Below, piece by piece: positions 26,192-36,376 of a stretch of 64,000 nucleotides of DNA (positions within the stretch are counted from its first letter, which is position 1; every line of letters starts with the position of its first letter). Below the pieces are notes generated by a model, which had not been told where the DNA came from, made no database searches, and saw only the letters and a program-made list of their open reading frames with translations. The stretch lies in contig JAITLV010000280.1 in assembly GCA_031277685.1 (NCBI GenBank), positions 248,001 to 312,000 of the forward strand, written 5' to 3'. The translations under genes were made by a program, and so were the position numbers. The DNA is from Sphingobacterium sp. GTDB lineage: Bacteria > Bacteroidota > Bacteroidia > Sphingobacteriales > Sphingobacteriaceae.

Positions 26192-29100
26192 ATGATAACT
26201 CGTATCGACAGTAAAGGTTTGTTTTTTCTGGGGCTGCTCAGCTGTTGTCTTCTCTTTTGTATCCAGAGAGCACAGGCACAGCAGACCGCCCGAACAGGAA
26301 AAGTGACCAACACGACGGATCAGAAACCACTGGTAGGAGTGACGGTTCTAAACCTCAGCACACAGCTAGCAGGACACAGCGACCAGTATGGCAACTTCAG
26401 TATCAGGGCCGCTGAGGGAGATAGGCTCAAATTTTCACTGATCGGCTATAAACCTACAGAGCTGTCAGTCGCGGCATCAACGGTACTCAACGTTAGCCTT
26501 GCACAGGAAAATTTTACTATTGATGAGGTTGTGGTAACAGCGCTGGGGATCAAAAGGGAGACAAGGGGGCTTACCTATGCGACACAGCAGCTCAGCGGTA
26601 GTGCGGTGAATGATGCTCGCGATAATAGCGGTAATATCATGAGCAGCCTCACTGGCAAGGTAGCTGGTGCTGTAATTACTACTGCAGCCTCTGGACCTGG
26701 AGCTTCGGCACGGGTCGTGCTTAGAGGAAACAAATCTATTTCTGGGAATAACAATGCCCTAATAGTGGTCGATGGAGTACCTTACGACAATTCAAGTGCA
26801 CAACAGGCTACAGGTACGACTTACAATTATGGTACCAGCGATGGCGCTGCCAATATCAATCCGGATGATGTAGAGTCAATCAATGTCCTCAAAGGACCAT
26901 CAGCTGCGGCGTTATATGGAAGCCGGGCCGCAAACGGAGCAATTTTGATCACAACCAAACAGGGGAAATCGGGTCGATATACAATAGATTATAATGGAAG
27001 TGCCTTTTTTGATCAGGTCAACCTGCTGACGCGATTTCAGAATACCTATGGTCGGGGAAATGGAGGTGTCAGTGGAGCCAATGTCGGGGAAAGCTGGGGG
27101 CCACAGGCACAGACTTATAAAAATAATGTAAAAGATTTTTACGAAAATTCAGCAACTTTCAATAACAGCATTAGCACCTATGGAGGTACGGAAAAACTGC
27201 AAGGCTATGTTTCATATGCCAACAATAAAATAGGGGGGATCGTTCCTGGCAATACATTGAAACGTAACAGTCTCAATCTGCGTATCAATACGGAACTCAT
27301 TCCCAAATTGAAAACTGATGTTAAGCTCAATTATGTCAACCAGCAAATTGACAATCGGCCCCGTTTGGGGGATATGGGTATTCCTGTTGAAGCCTATATC
27401 ATACCACGGGATATGGACAAAAATGAACTCATGGATTATGAAACCATAGACCCCAACACAGGACAGCCCTTGCGTAAATATTGGTCGGGGTCGGCCATTT
27501 ACGATAATCCCTATTGGAGTACCAACCGTACATCGGTCAATGAAATACGCAATCGTATTACGACTATGGGGTCGGCGACTTACCAACTTACAGATTGGCT
27601 TAACATTATGGGGAGATATAGTTTTGACAGGTATGATGACAATACTGACGGTTCTTTCTTTGCAAGTACCGTTTCTGTTGGTGATGTGCGCAAAGGTGGA
27701 AAATATTATGAGACAAACGCAAGATATCAGGAAAGTAACCTCGACTTTCTGATCAATGGTAAAAATCCGTTGACAGAGCATATTGCCATTAACTACAACC
27801 TTGGTGCCAGTACACTCCGTAGAAAATATAGTAGTTTTCAGAATATGGCCAATGGACTTTCTATTCCTAATGAATTTAGTCTGAAAATGGCAACAACTCC
27901 CGAATTCCTAGCTATAACAGGCTACGAACGCCGCCTCAATTCCATTTACGCCAGTACACAGTTGGCCTTTGATAACACTCTTTTTCTAGATATGACTGCT
28001 CGTAACGACTGGACCTCAACACTGAAAGCTCCACATAGCTATTTCTACCCTTCTGTCGGTCTGTCGGCGATAGTCAATGAATTGCTACATCTGCCGGCGT
28101 GGGTGAACTTTGGGAAAATCAGGGCATCTTATTCCCAGGTGGGTAATGATGCTGATCCGTATCTACTCAGGCAGCTCTACTCATTTGGTCTAGGAGCAGG
28201 AAATGGATTTATTTCCCGCTCACCTATCAAAGCCATCCCAGATCTAAAGCCTGAGATGACCAAGTCATTTGAGGTTGGACTCGATATGAAATTTTTTGAA
28301 AACAGACTGGGATTTGATTTGACGTTATATAAGAGCAACACTGTAAATCAGCTATTGTTTCTGGGCTTACCCATGGCCAGCGGTTATAGCCGGCAGTATA
28401 TCAATGCCGGAGATATTGAAAACCGTGGACTCGAGCTTCAGCTAACGGCAACCCCCATAAAACGTGAACGATTTGCTTGGGAGACGACCCTGAATTTTTC
28501 CAGTAATACCAATAAGATCATCACATTGCATGAAAAAACAAAACGAGCCAATATCACCGATAACAACAGGTATGCGACCGTCGTGGTGAATGAGGGGGAG
28601 AAGTATGGTGACCTTTACGGCTATGCCTGGAAACGCGATGTGGAGAGTGGTAAATTTGTGGTGGATGGTAGCGGACTTCCGGTGGTGGAAGCAAACCAAA
28701 AATTGGGTAACTTTAATCCAAAGGCTTTATTGGGCTGGTCCAATTCCTTCTCATACCGAAATTTTACGCTCAATACCCTAGTGGATGCACGGATTGGTGG
28801 CGAAATCGTCTCAGGAACTTCTGCGTATCTCGCGGCTTTTGGTGTAGCGGACTATACCGCGATGTATCGTGAAGGAGGTTTAATACTAGATGCTGTGGAC
28901 GGAAGCGGTCATGCTAATACACAGGCTATCACTGCACAGCAGTTATGGACACGTGTCTCGCAAAATGGACGGGACGGCTGGGGCGAGTTTTTTACCTACG
29001 ATATGACCAATGTACGCCTTCGCGAGTTGTCCATTGCCTATCGGTTTGACTTGAAGAAGAACACTGTATTTAAGAATGCACAGCTATCCCTAACAGGGCG

Positions 29101-29275
29101 CAATCTCTTTTTCTTCTACCGTGGAAAATCTAAGCTAGATATTCCGGGAATCGGAAAAATAAAGAATCCGATCGACCCGGAGGCTGCGTTGGGAGCTGGT
29201 AATTATCAGGGGGTAGAAGTTGGACTGCCACCATCTGTTCGGACATTTGGGGTAAATTTAAAATTAACCTTTTAA
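26192..29275 (+). CDS. SusC/RagA-type TonB-dependent transporter
   Basis: The 1027-aa outer-membrane protein has a signal peptide (~30 residues, RAQA-Q), a carboxypeptidase-regulatory-like domain (~35-115: GKVTNTTDQKPLVGVTVLN), a TonB box (DEVVVTALG), a plug with the DVESINVLKGPSAAALYGSRAANGAILI signature (~230-255) and a C-terminal beta-barrel ending in ...FGVNLKLTF. It would import oligosaccharides with the SusD partner encoded 11 bases downstream. The absence of an N-terminal STN extension argues against sigma/anti-sigma control; the LacI gene at the far end is the likely regulator. Confidence 0.93.
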   Translation: MITRIDSKGLFFLGLLSCCLLFCIQRAQAQQTARTGKVTNTTDQKPLVGVTVLNLSTQLAGHSDQYGNFSIRAAEGDRLKFSLIGYKPTELSVAASTVLNVSLAQENFTIDEVVVTALGIKRETRGLTYATQQLSGSAVNDARDNSGNIMSSLTGKVAGAVITTAASGPGASARVVLRGNKSISGNNNALIVVDGVPYDNSSAQQATGTTYNYGTSDGAANINPDDVESINVLKGPSAAALYGSRAANGAILITTKQGKSGRYTIDYNGSAFFDQVNLLTRFQNTYGRGNGGVSGANVGESWGPQAQTYKNNVKDFYENSATFNNSISTYGGTEKLQGYVSYANNKIGGIVPGNTLKRNSLNLRINTELIPKLKTDVKLNYVNQQIDNRPRLGDMGIPVEAYIIPRDMDKNELMDYETIDPNTGQPLRKYWSGSAIYDNPYWSTNRTSVNEIRNRITTMGSATYQLTDWLNIMGRYSFDRYDDNTDGSFFASTVSVGDVRKGGKYYETNARYQESNLDFLINGKNPLTEHIAINYNLGASTLRRKYSSFQNMANGLSIPNEFSLKMATTPEFLAITGYERRLNSIYASTQLAFDNTLFLDMTARNDWTSTLKAPHSYFYPSVGLSAIVNELLHLPAWVNFGKIRASYSQVGNDADPYLLRQLYSFGLGAGNGFISRSPIKAIPDLKPEMTKSFEVGLDMKFFENRLGFDLTLYKSNTVNQLLFLGLPMASGYSRQYINAGDIENRGLELQLTATPIKRERFAWETTLNFSSNTNKIITLHEKTKRANITDNNRYATVVVNEGEKYGDLYGYAWKRDVESGKFVVDGSGLPVVEANQKLGNFNPKALLGWSNSFSYRNFTLNTLVDARIGGEIVSGTSAYLAAFGVADYTAMYREGGLILDAVDGSGHANTQAITAQQLWTRVSQNGRDGWGEFFTYDMTNVRLRELSIAYRFDLKKNTVFKNAQLSLTGRNLFFFYRGKSKLDIPGIGKIKNPIDPEAALGAGNYQGVEVGLPPSVRTFGVNLKLTF

Positions 29276-29286
29276 GAGTTGTAAAC

Positions 29287-30834
29287 ATGAGAATTAACAT
29301 GCTATATGGTGCGTTGCTGGGATTGAGTCTCATCTCCTGCACGAAAGATTTTGATCAGATCAATACCGATCCCAATAATATCACGGTGATCACACAGCGT
29401 GAGCTGCCCTTTATGTTTGCCAAGGCACAGTCTTCGGCCGCAATGAACCGCTCTTTTTATCAAACAGTTCAGAATCTGGGAGCCGATCTGTATGCGCAAT
29501 ATTTTGCGTTGACCACGAATTCCTTCAGTACAGACCGTTATCTGTTGACACCAGATTGGCAGCGGCGATTTTGGACTGTGGTGTATGTCGATACGGCACC
29601 ACAGCTCAAAAGTATTATGGACAATACAGAGGCTGGATCGGGTGAAGCAGCATTGGCAAATATTATGTGGGTTTATGCCTTTCATCGCTTGACAGATCAT
29701 TTTGGCCCGATTCCCTACTTCGGCGCTGCCGAAGCCAGCGATGTAATCCCTTATGATCCAATGGACAAGATTTACGCCGACTTTTTTGTGCGCCTCACCA
29801 CGGCTGTTGATCAATTAAAGGCATTACCAGCTGGAACAACAATTTTTCAGGGCTATGATTTGATGTACAATGGAAATGTGGAAAATTGGATTCGTTTTGC
29901 AAATTCCATGCGTCTGCGTCTGGCGTTACGAATATCAAAAATAGATCCTTTAAAGGCGAAGTCTGAAGCTGAAGCTGCAGTAGCCTCTGGAGTGATGAAT
30001 AGTAACACTCAAAATGCGAGCATGCTCAAGTCGCTCTCAGGAAATGACACGAATGGTCTGTCTCAAGTCGCTGTTTGGAATGAATTTTCGATGAGTTCGA
30101 CAATAGCCTCTTATCTCAAGGGGTACGAGGACCCAAGATTGGGTATTTATTTCCAGCCTAGTCAGAGTGGACAGTTGTTTAATAGTGTCCGTAATGGAGC
30201 AACAGCGATCGATCTTGGCCAGGCGCGAAACCAGTCACGGGCCAATTCTAATGTGGGAACGTACTGGGTTCGGTATAATGGCGAAGTCCTTGAAGGTAAT
30301 TTTACACAAAACTTTCAGGTCATGTGTGCTGCCGAATCATTTATGTTGCGTGCAGAAGCTGCTCTGAACGGCTGGAATATGGACGGTACAGCTCAGTCAC
30401 TCTACGAACAGGGGATACGTTTGAGTATGGGGCAATGGGGGATAAGTGATGAGACGACTATCCGAAATTACCTGTCTTCAGACAAACTACCAACGACTCC
30501 TGGCGATTATCATAATTCAGCTGCGGTTGCAGGAACTCCAATTAAATGGGGGAGTACTGTATTGGAGCAACGTGAGCAGATAGGTGTACAGAAATGGTTG
30601 GCAATTTATCCTAATGGGATGGAAGCTTGGGCTGAATATCGACGTACGGGATACCCCAAGATGTATGCGGTATTGCAGTCTGACAATCCCGATTTGCCGT
30701 CAGGAACATTTATTAAAAGGTTACCTTATCCTTTGACCGAGGTGACAGACAACCTTAGCGAACTAACGAAAGGCCGGGCGCTACTCGGAGGAGCCGATAA
30801 TGCAGCAACTAAGCTTTGGTGGGATGTCGATTAG
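29287..30834 (+). CDS. SusD/RagB-type glycan-binding lipoprotein
   Basis: The 515-aa product has a lipoprotein signal (lipobox LISC) followed by TKDFDQINTDPNNIT, the hallmark of the SusD-like_2 group. Helical TPR-like repeats run through the protein, with the typical ...SFMLRAEAALNGW... motif near residue 350 and WLAIYPNGMEAWAEYRRTGYP near the C-terminus. It sits on the cell surface over the SusC barrel and binds the glycan. The 11-base spacing after susC indicates one operon. Confidence 0.92.
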   Translation: MRINMLYGALLGLSLISCTKDFDQINTDPNNITVITQRELPFMFAKAQSSAAMNRSFYQTVQNLGADLYAQYFALTTNSFSTDRYLLTPDWQRRFWTVVYVDTAPQLKSIMDNTEAGSGEAALANIMWVYAFHRLTDHFGPIPYFGAAEASDVIPYDPMDKIYADFFVRLTTAVDQLKALPAGTTIFQGYDLMYNGNVENWIRFANSMRLRLALRISKIDPLKAKSEAEAAVASGVMNSNTQNASMLKSLSGNDTNGLSQVAVWNEFSMSSTIASYLKGYEDPRLGIYFQPSQSGQLFNSVRNGATAIDLGQARNQSRANSNVGTYWVRYNGEVLEGNFTQNFQVMCAAESFMLRAEAALNGWNMDGTAQSLYEQGIRLSMGQWGISDETTIRNYLSSDKLPTTPGDYHNSAAVAGTPIKWGSTVLEQREQIGVQKWLAIYPNGMEAWAEYRRTGYPKMYAVLQSDNPDLPSGTFIKRLPYPLTEVTDNLSELTKGRALLGGADNAATKLWWDVD

Positions 30835-30849
30835 GGAGGCTAATAAAAA

Positions 30850-32868
30850 ATGATGATAAAATTAAAACTTTATACAGTAGTATTTATGATTGCATTGGGA
30901 CAACAGGTCACTGCACAGACATTCTTGCCGGCGATACTATCCATGCCAAAGGAAATTGATCCGATCAAGGTAACGCTCGAAAGCAGGGCGGATGAGCTTG
31001 TGTGTAAACTGAAGATGGACAAAACTGTAGATCCGAGGTCTCTTTTGGAGCAAGTTCACGCCAATTTGCAGCTTGGGAGTGACAGCGACTGCGATCTGGA
31101 TATGCAGGTGGTTGCCACCTTGGAGTGTGGTAACTATACAGTTCATAATCTGATTTTTCAGAGTTTACCTGGCGTATATGTTCCTGCGAATCTCTACGTT
31201 CCCAAAGGCAAGGGGCCGTTTCCGGCGATACTAAATAGTCATGGTCACTGGGCGCCAGGACGTCGTAGTGAAGTCGTACAACGTACATCGCAAATATTGG
31301 CAAACAATGGCTATGTATGTCTAAGTATAGATGCCATGGGATCAGGCGAACGTGGGCGTCAACATGAACATGAATACCATGGTGCTAACTTGGGTTCGCT
31401 GTTGCTGGATATTGGTACACCGTTGATGGGTATTCAGCTACTGGAGAATAAGCGTGCCATTGACCTGTTGTGCAGCCTAGCATATGTCAACAAAGAACAG
31501 ATCGGTGCTACTGGTGCTAGTGGTGGTGGCAATCAAACAATGTGGCTGACAGCAATGGATACACGTATCAAAGCTGCTGTTCCGGTCGTGAGTGTGGGGA
31601 CATTCCGTTCTTACATTATGAATAGTAACTGTGTCTGCGAGCTGCATCCCAATGGTTTATTGCATTTTGAAGAGGGGCAGCTGCTACAGGCGATGGTACC
31701 CAAGGCCGTAAAGATTATTACAGCTTTAAAAGATGGGAATGCAGCATTCAATGTGCATCAGATGCTAAAGTCATATCGATTGGCTAAGTTGGCTTATCAA
31801 CAGCAGAATGTAGATGATTGTCTGGATTATACATTATTCGATGAGCCGCATAGCTATACTGCTGAAATGAATGAAACTATGGTGTCCTGGTTTAATAAAA
31901 ACTTTAGCTATAGAAAATCATTGCCGATCGTGACGAGCACTGTCAACATCCTTGATACGAACAGTCTTTCGGTATTTCACTATGGGGTGGAAAAGACGAA
32001 AATAATAACGATACCAGCTTTTGTAAATAAGAAATTTAAAGACGTTGAAGAGCAACTAATGAATGCTAGTTCACTTCACCCAGAGATCTATCAGGAGCGG
32101 CTCCGTCAGTTGCTCTCCAGCGGGGAAGTAGATCATCTACTTTCAGTAAAAACGCTGCCATCAATAGGAGGATGGAAGCGGGTTATCCTGGAAACGAAAC
32201 AGCGGGAGCTGATCCCTCTGCTCGTTAAGGATCCTATTGGCGTAGGGAAGGTTATGAATATATTTTTTCCGGCTCAAGGTAAACAGACTCTTAATCTTGT
32301 TGAAATAGAGATGTTGCTGACTAGAGGCGAGGGAGTTGCTATTATTGATCTCTTTGGACTTGGGGAACGGGCATCGGCTAGTGGGGATCATATTGACGGA
32401 GCGCTGCCCCGTTTTCATACGATCTCACGGTCGTTACTTTGGATGGGACAGACAGTGATGGGGGTATGGGCTAACGAAATTATACTCGTAGGTGACTATT
32501 TGCAACAACAATACAGGGGACGAAAAATGATTGTGCAGGCTGACAGGGAAACTGCCTTGGCAGCCTTGATCAGCAGTTGTTTATCTCCACGAAAACGAAC
32601 ACTAGAGCTCCGGCAGCTCCCAATAAGTTATCTGCCAGATAAGACAGCAAGTTTGGAAAATTTCAATATGGCAGTCCATATTCCGGGAATTTTAAAATGG
32701 GGTGATATTCCCTTGTTATTAGCACTGAGTAAGGAAAATATCAATCTGTATGAGCAGCTGTCCTGGAGTGGGAAAAGCTGCAAAAAAAAGGATAAAGAAC
32801 AATTGTTGAATAAAGTAAACATTTATAAAAGAAAGCTTAACACTGGAGGGAAACTCCAAATCAATTAG
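30850..32868 (+). CDS. Secreted two-part alpha/beta hydrolase, possible carbohydrate esterase
   Basis: The 672-aa protein has a signal peptide (~22 residues, TAQ). Its first hydrolase domain shows PAILNSHGHW, the nucleophile elbow G-A-S-G-G with Ser224, and a candidate catalytic His at 334 (DEPHSYT). The fold resembles acetyl-xylan-esterase-like hydrolases. The second half (~370-640) also looks hydrolase-like (VAIIDLFGLGERASASG ... GQTVMGVWANEIILVGDYL) but has no Ser nucleophile, so it is probably a degenerate repeat. It may remove acetyl groups from the imported glycan; the substrate is unknown. It is 15 bases after susD and abuts the next gene. Confidence 0.75.
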   Translation: MMIKLKLYTVVFMIALGQQVTAQTFLPAILSMPKEIDPIKVTLESRADELVCKLKMDKTVDPRSLLEQVHANLQLGSDSDCDLDMQVVATLECGNYTVHNLIFQSLPGVYVPANLYVPKGKGPFPAILNSHGHWAPGRRSEVVQRTSQILANNGYVCLSIDAMGSGERGRQHEHEYHGANLGSLLLDIGTPLMGIQLLENKRAIDLLCSLAYVNKEQIGATGASGGGNQTMWLTAMDTRIKAAVPVVSVGTFRSYIMNSNCVCELHPNGLLHFEEGQLLQAMVPKAVKIITALKDGNAAFNVHQMLKSYRLAKLAYQQQNVDDCLDYTLFDEPHSYTAEMNETMVSWFNKNFSYRKSLPIVTSTVNILDTNSLSVFHYGVEKTKIITIPAFVNKKFKDVEEQLMNASSLHPEIYQERLRQLLSSGEVDHLLSVKTLPSIGGWKRVILETKQRELIPLLVKDPIGVGKVMNIFFPAQGKQTLNLVEIEMLLTRGEGVAIIDLFGLGERASASGDHIDGALPRFHTISRSLLWMGQTVMGVWANEIILVGDYLQQQYRGRKMIVQADRETALAALISSCLSPRKRTLELRQLPISYLPDKTASLENFNMAVHIPGILKWGDIPLLLALSKENINLYEQLSWSGKSCKKKDKEQLLNKVNIYKRKLNTGGKLQIN

Positions 32869-32873
32869 TGACT

Positions 32874-34307
32874 ATGGGAACGAATAGAAGATCATTTTTA
32901 AAATTATCGGGTCTGGCCGGTATCGGAATAATAACAGGTTGTAGATCGCAGGAAAAAGAAACTGCTAAAACGAAGCTCGATCATATTCGATCAGAAGCAT
33001 CAAAAAAATATAGCAGTACGTTTAATATGTCAGGCTATGCCGCACCTAAAATTGATACTGTACGTGTGGGATTTATTGGTGTTGGAAACCGTGGAGGTGC
33101 GGCGGTAGAGCGAATGAGTCAGATCGCTGGTGTCAATATCAATGGTATCTGTGACATCAGACCAGAAAAAGCCCAGGAAGCAAAAAACAGGATCAAAACA
33201 CAGGGACATACTGCCACAATTTATGCGAAAAATGGAGAAGACTGGAAGAATATGTGTGAATCAGATCAATATGATCTGATTTATATTGCCACACATTGGA
33301 AAATGCATGCCGATATGGCAATCTATGCCATGGAAAAAGGTAAACATGTTGCGCTTGAGATCCCAGCTGCGACCACGGTTGAAGACTGTTGGCGGCTTGT
33401 GAAAACTTCTGAAACCACAAAAAAACATTGTGTGATGCTCGAAAATTGCTGTTACGACTATTTTGAACTATTAACGCTCAACCTGGCGAGACAAGGCTTT
33501 TTTGGTGATATTGTCCATTGTGAGGGGGCTTATATCCATGATATTATGGATAGCCTTTTTGATGAGAAAAAACGCTACGATTTTTGGCGGCTGAAAGAAA
33601 ATGCAGCCCGAAACGGGAATTTGTACCCGACGCATGGTTTAGGGCCTATCTGTCAGATACTTCGTGTCAATCGTGGGAATAAAATGGACTATATGAGTTC
33701 GATGTCTTCAAAAGACTTTATGCTGAATGCCAAAGCAAAAGAAATGGCACAAGTTGACAAACAGCTTGAAACTTATATAGATAAACCTTTTCGTGGGAAT
33801 ATTAATGTATCCAATATAATGACAGCAAGCGGTAGCACTATGATGTTACAGCATGATGTGAGTTCTCCACGGCCCTATTCACGCATCCATCTGGTAAGTG
33901 GCACGAAGGCCTTTGCTCAAAAATATCCGTTACCGGGAAAGGTTGCCATTGGACATGGTGATTTTTTGGGGACAGCGGAAATGACCGAACTGGAAAAGAA
34001 ATATGCCCCGGGTATCGTTACCAAGATCGGTGAGCTCGCAAAGGCGATTGGCGGCCACGGAGGTATGGATTTTATGATGGACTGGCGATTGATTGACTGT
34101 CTTCGAAATGGCCTTCCGGTCGATATGGACGTCTACGATGCTGCTAGCTGGAGCGTCATTGGTCCACTAAGCGAATGGTCTGTAGCCAATGGCTCCCAGC
34201 CAATTGAGATACCAGACTTTACAAACGGTCACTGGAAAGACAATCTGGTGCATGACATCAATTTAATAACAGGAGGAACAACTCAAATAGTGAAATCAAC
34301 TAAATAA
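32874..34307 (+). CDS. Gfo/Idh/MocA protein, GH109-like alpha-N-acetylgalactosaminidase
   Basis: I start at ATG 32874 (MGTNRRSFLKLSG); an in-frame GTG at 32868 overlaps the previous stop. The N-terminus has a twin-arginine motif (RRSFLK) and a lipobox-like ITGC, so it is exported folded, with its nucleotide, and perhaps lipid-anchored. The Rossmann motif GFIGVGNRGG (~residues 66-75) binds NAD. The segments NLYPTHGLGPICQ, MSSKDFM, QHDVSSPRPYSRIH and GTKAFAQKYP are typical of GH109 enzymes, which hydrolyse terminal alpha-GalNAc by an NAD-dependent redox mechanism. The YPTH Tyr and His are the expected active-site residues. Substrate specificity is inferred, not shown. Confidence 0.85.
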   Translation: MGTNRRSFLKLSGLAGIGIITGCRSQEKETAKTKLDHIRSEASKKYSSTFNMSGYAAPKIDTVRVGFIGVGNRGGAAVERMSQIAGVNINGICDIRPEKAQEAKNRIKTQGHTATIYAKNGEDWKNMCESDQYDLIYIATHWKMHADMAIYAMEKGKHVALEIPAATTVEDCWRLVKTSETTKKHCVMLENCCYDYFELLTLNLARQGFFGDIVHCEGAYIHDIMDSLFDEKKRYDFWRLKENAARNGNLYPTHGLGPICQILRVNRGNKMDYMSSMSSKDFMLNAKAKEMAQVDKQLETYIDKPFRGNINVSNIMTASGSTMMLQHDVSSPRPYSRIHLVSGTKAFAQKYPLPGKVAIGHGDFLGTAEMTELEKKYAPGIVTKIGELAKAIGGHGGMDFMMDWRLIDCLRNGLPVDMDVYDAASWSVIGPLSEWSVANGSQPIEIPDFTNGHWKDNLVHDINLITGGTTQIVKSTK

Positions 34308-34317
34308 ATCGAATAAA

Positions 34318-35049
34318 GTGAACGTAAAAATTTTAAAAACACGCGAAGAATTAGGCTTGGAAGCTGGAAAAGCCGGAATAGAGGCTATTAAAAACGCAAT
34401 TGCGGCAAATGGTGAAGCAAATGTTATTTTGGCGACAGGGCAGAGCCAGTTTGAAACATTGGCAACTTTGGTTGCAGCGGTCGATATTGACTGGAGTAAA
34501 GTGCGAATGTTTCACTTGGATGAATATATCGGCATTCCGGTAACACATAAAGCTAGTTTCAGAAAATACCTGACTGAGCGCTTTGTGGATCAGGTAGGGC
34601 CTTTAAAAGAAGTGGTGCTCATCAATGGTGAGGGAGATCCACAAACTGAATGTGATCGTCTGGACAAAAAAATTGGAGAACATCCGATTGATGTTGCTTT
34701 TGTTGGCATTGGGGAAAATGGGCACTTGGCCTTTAATGATCCCCCAGCAGATTTTGATGCCCTTAAAGCATATCTGGTTGTCAATCTCGATACGCAATGC
34801 CGACTACAACAATTAGGGGAAGGTTGGTTTGCATCGATAGATGAGGTACCTGGGCAAGCCATTAGCATGTCAATTCCACAAATTTTATTATCCCGCAAAA
34901 TAATTTGCGCCGTACCAGATCGAAGGAAAGCAGAGGCTGTACGGAATTGCCTCTCTGGAGTTGTTTCTGATTTGCATCCCGCAAGCATATTACAGCGACA
35001 TGCAGACTGTACTTGCTACCTCGACCAAGAATCGGCATCTTCATTATAA
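34318..35049 (+). CDS. nagB: Glucosamine-6-phosphate deaminase (NagB)
   Basis: The 243-aa protein starts with GTG at 34318, 10 bases after the previous stop; no ATG is available. It has the NagB fold with LATGQSQFETL (phosphate loop), FHLDEY (Asp68) and GIGENGHLAFNDPP (Glu133, His136, Asp141), the active-site residues that open the ring and remove the amino group of GlcN-6-P to give fructose-6-P and ammonia. The protein is slightly shorter than E. coli NagB (266 aa) and lacks part of the C-terminal allosteric region. It could also act on galactosamine-6-phosphate if the locus handles GalNAc. Confidence 0.88.
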   Translation: MNVKILKTREELGLEAGKAGIEAIKNAIAANGEANVILATGQSQFETLATLVAAVDIDWSKVRMFHLDEYIGIPVTHKASFRKYLTERFVDQVGPLKEVVLINGEGDPQTECDRLDKKIGEHPIDVAFVGIGENGHLAFNDPPADFDALKAYLVVNLDTQCRLQQLGEGWFASIDEVPGQAISMSIPQILLSRKIICAVPDRRKAEAVRNCLSGVVSDLHPASILQRHADCTCYLDQESASSL

Positions 35050-35058
35050 TCTCTTGCA

Positions 35059-36369
35059 ATGACATCACCTGCTTTAGATCGAAAGACAACATTGGTATCC
35101 ATAGGAATTATTGGATTGATGTTCTTTATTTTTGGATTTGTCTCCTGGGTAAATGCGATATTGATTCCTTATTTTAAAATCGCATGTGAACTCAGTAATT
35201 TTCAGTCATACTTAGTCGCGTTTGCATTTTATATTTCGTACTTACTGATGTCGATGCCCTCGTCCTACATATTAAAGAAGCTGGGCTATAAAAATGGAAT
35301 CATGCTGGGTTTTTGGGTCATGGCACTAGGTGCCTTCCTATTCGTCCCGGCGGCCTATGGGCGCACATACGTTATTTTTCTGGTGGGTCTCTTTACCCTT
35401 GGTACAGGTTTGACAGTTCTACAAACTGTAGCGAATCTGTACATCACATTGATCGGGGAAAAAGAACGTGCCGCACAACGTATCAGTATGATGGGGATCT
35501 GCAACAAGGGGGCGGGCATACTGGCTCCCTTGATCTTTTCTTATGTTATCCTGCGACCTCAGGATAATATGCTCTTTTCACAGTTAGCAGGAATGGATGA
35601 GGTAACACGTGCTATCGCGCTGGATGAGCTGATTTTGCGTGTTGTGCAGCCCTATACTGTTGTCGGTGGGCTGCTATTTCTGATCGGTGTATTTGTTAAG
35701 TTTTCGATTCTTCCCGAATTGGATCAACAGGAGGTTTATCCAGCCGGTGATCCTGCAAAAAACAAGAAGGGAATTTTTCAATTTCCCCATCTTGTATTGG
35801 GTGCTCTTGCGATTTTTCTGCATGTGGGGACACAGGTCATTGCCATTGACACCATCATCAATTATGCCGGTTCAATGGGCTTGTCACTCCTGGAGGCAAA
35901 GACTTTGCCATCCTATACTTTGACGGCTACGATCTGTGGCTACCTCTGTGGTATCGTCTTAATTCCAAAGGTCTGTAGCCAACAGCTGGCACTTAAAATT
36001 TGTACAATTCTTGGCTTGGCTTTGGCAGTATTCGTTTGTACATGGCAAGGATCTGTTCATTTTATGAACAAGGAACTGGATATTTCAGTTTGGTTTATTG
36101 TACTGATCGGGTTGCCCAATGCACTAATATGGGCGGGAATATGGCCTTTGGCACTAGAAGGGCTCGGAAGCTATGCAAAACAAGGGGCTGCATTGTTGAT
36201 CATGGGGCTGAGTGGCAATGCGATACTGCCTTTGCTCTATGGACTATGGGCAGATGCGGTCGATGTGAGGTCTGCCTATTGGATATTGGTTCCCTGTTTT
36301 CTATATTTAGTTTTCTATGCGTTTAGGGGCCACAAGTTACGCACATGGAATATATTATTATTAAAATAA
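35059..36369 (+). CDS. nagP: MFS sugar transporter of the FucP/NagP type
   Basis: The 436-aa inner-membrane protein has about 12 membrane helices and the FucP-family signature: FFIFGFVSWVNAILIPYFK, then LSNFQSYLVAFAFYISYLLMSMPSS, and GLTVLQTVANLYITLIGEKERAAQRISMMG. Relatives import GlcNAc, glucose or fucose with protons. Its place between nagB and nagA suggests an N-acetylhexosamine as substrate. It starts 9 bases after nagB and ends 7 bases before nagA. Confidence 0.85.
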   Translation: MTSPALDRKTTLVSIGIIGLMFFIFGFVSWVNAILIPYFKIACELSNFQSYLVAFAFYISYLLMSMPSSYILKKLGYKNGIMLGFWVMALGAFLFVPAAYGRTYVIFLVGLFTLGTGLTVLQTVANLYITLIGEKERAAQRISMMGICNKGAGILAPLIFSYVILRPQDNMLFSQLAGMDEVTRAIALDELILRVVQPYTVVGGLLFLIGVFVKFSILPELDQQEVYPAGDPAKNKKGIFQFPHLVLGALAIFLHVGTQVIAIDTIINYAGSMGLSLLEAKTLPSYTLTATICGYLCGIVLIPKVCSQQLALKICTILGLALAVFVCTWQGSVHFMNKELDISVWFIVLIGLPNALIWAGIWPLALEGLGSYAKQGAALLIMGLSGNAILPLLYGLWADAVDVRSAYWILVPCFLYLVFYAFRGHKLRTWNILLLK

Positions 36370-36376
36370 CTGCGCT

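Noticed and set aside
27212..27781. 189-codon minus-strand frame inside susC
   Set aside because: Antisense shadow of a clear TonB-dependent transporter; no start context and no domain.
29302..29814. 170-codon minus-strand frame inside susD
   Set aside because: Shadow of the SusD gene with implausible composition (Cys, His and Ile runs).
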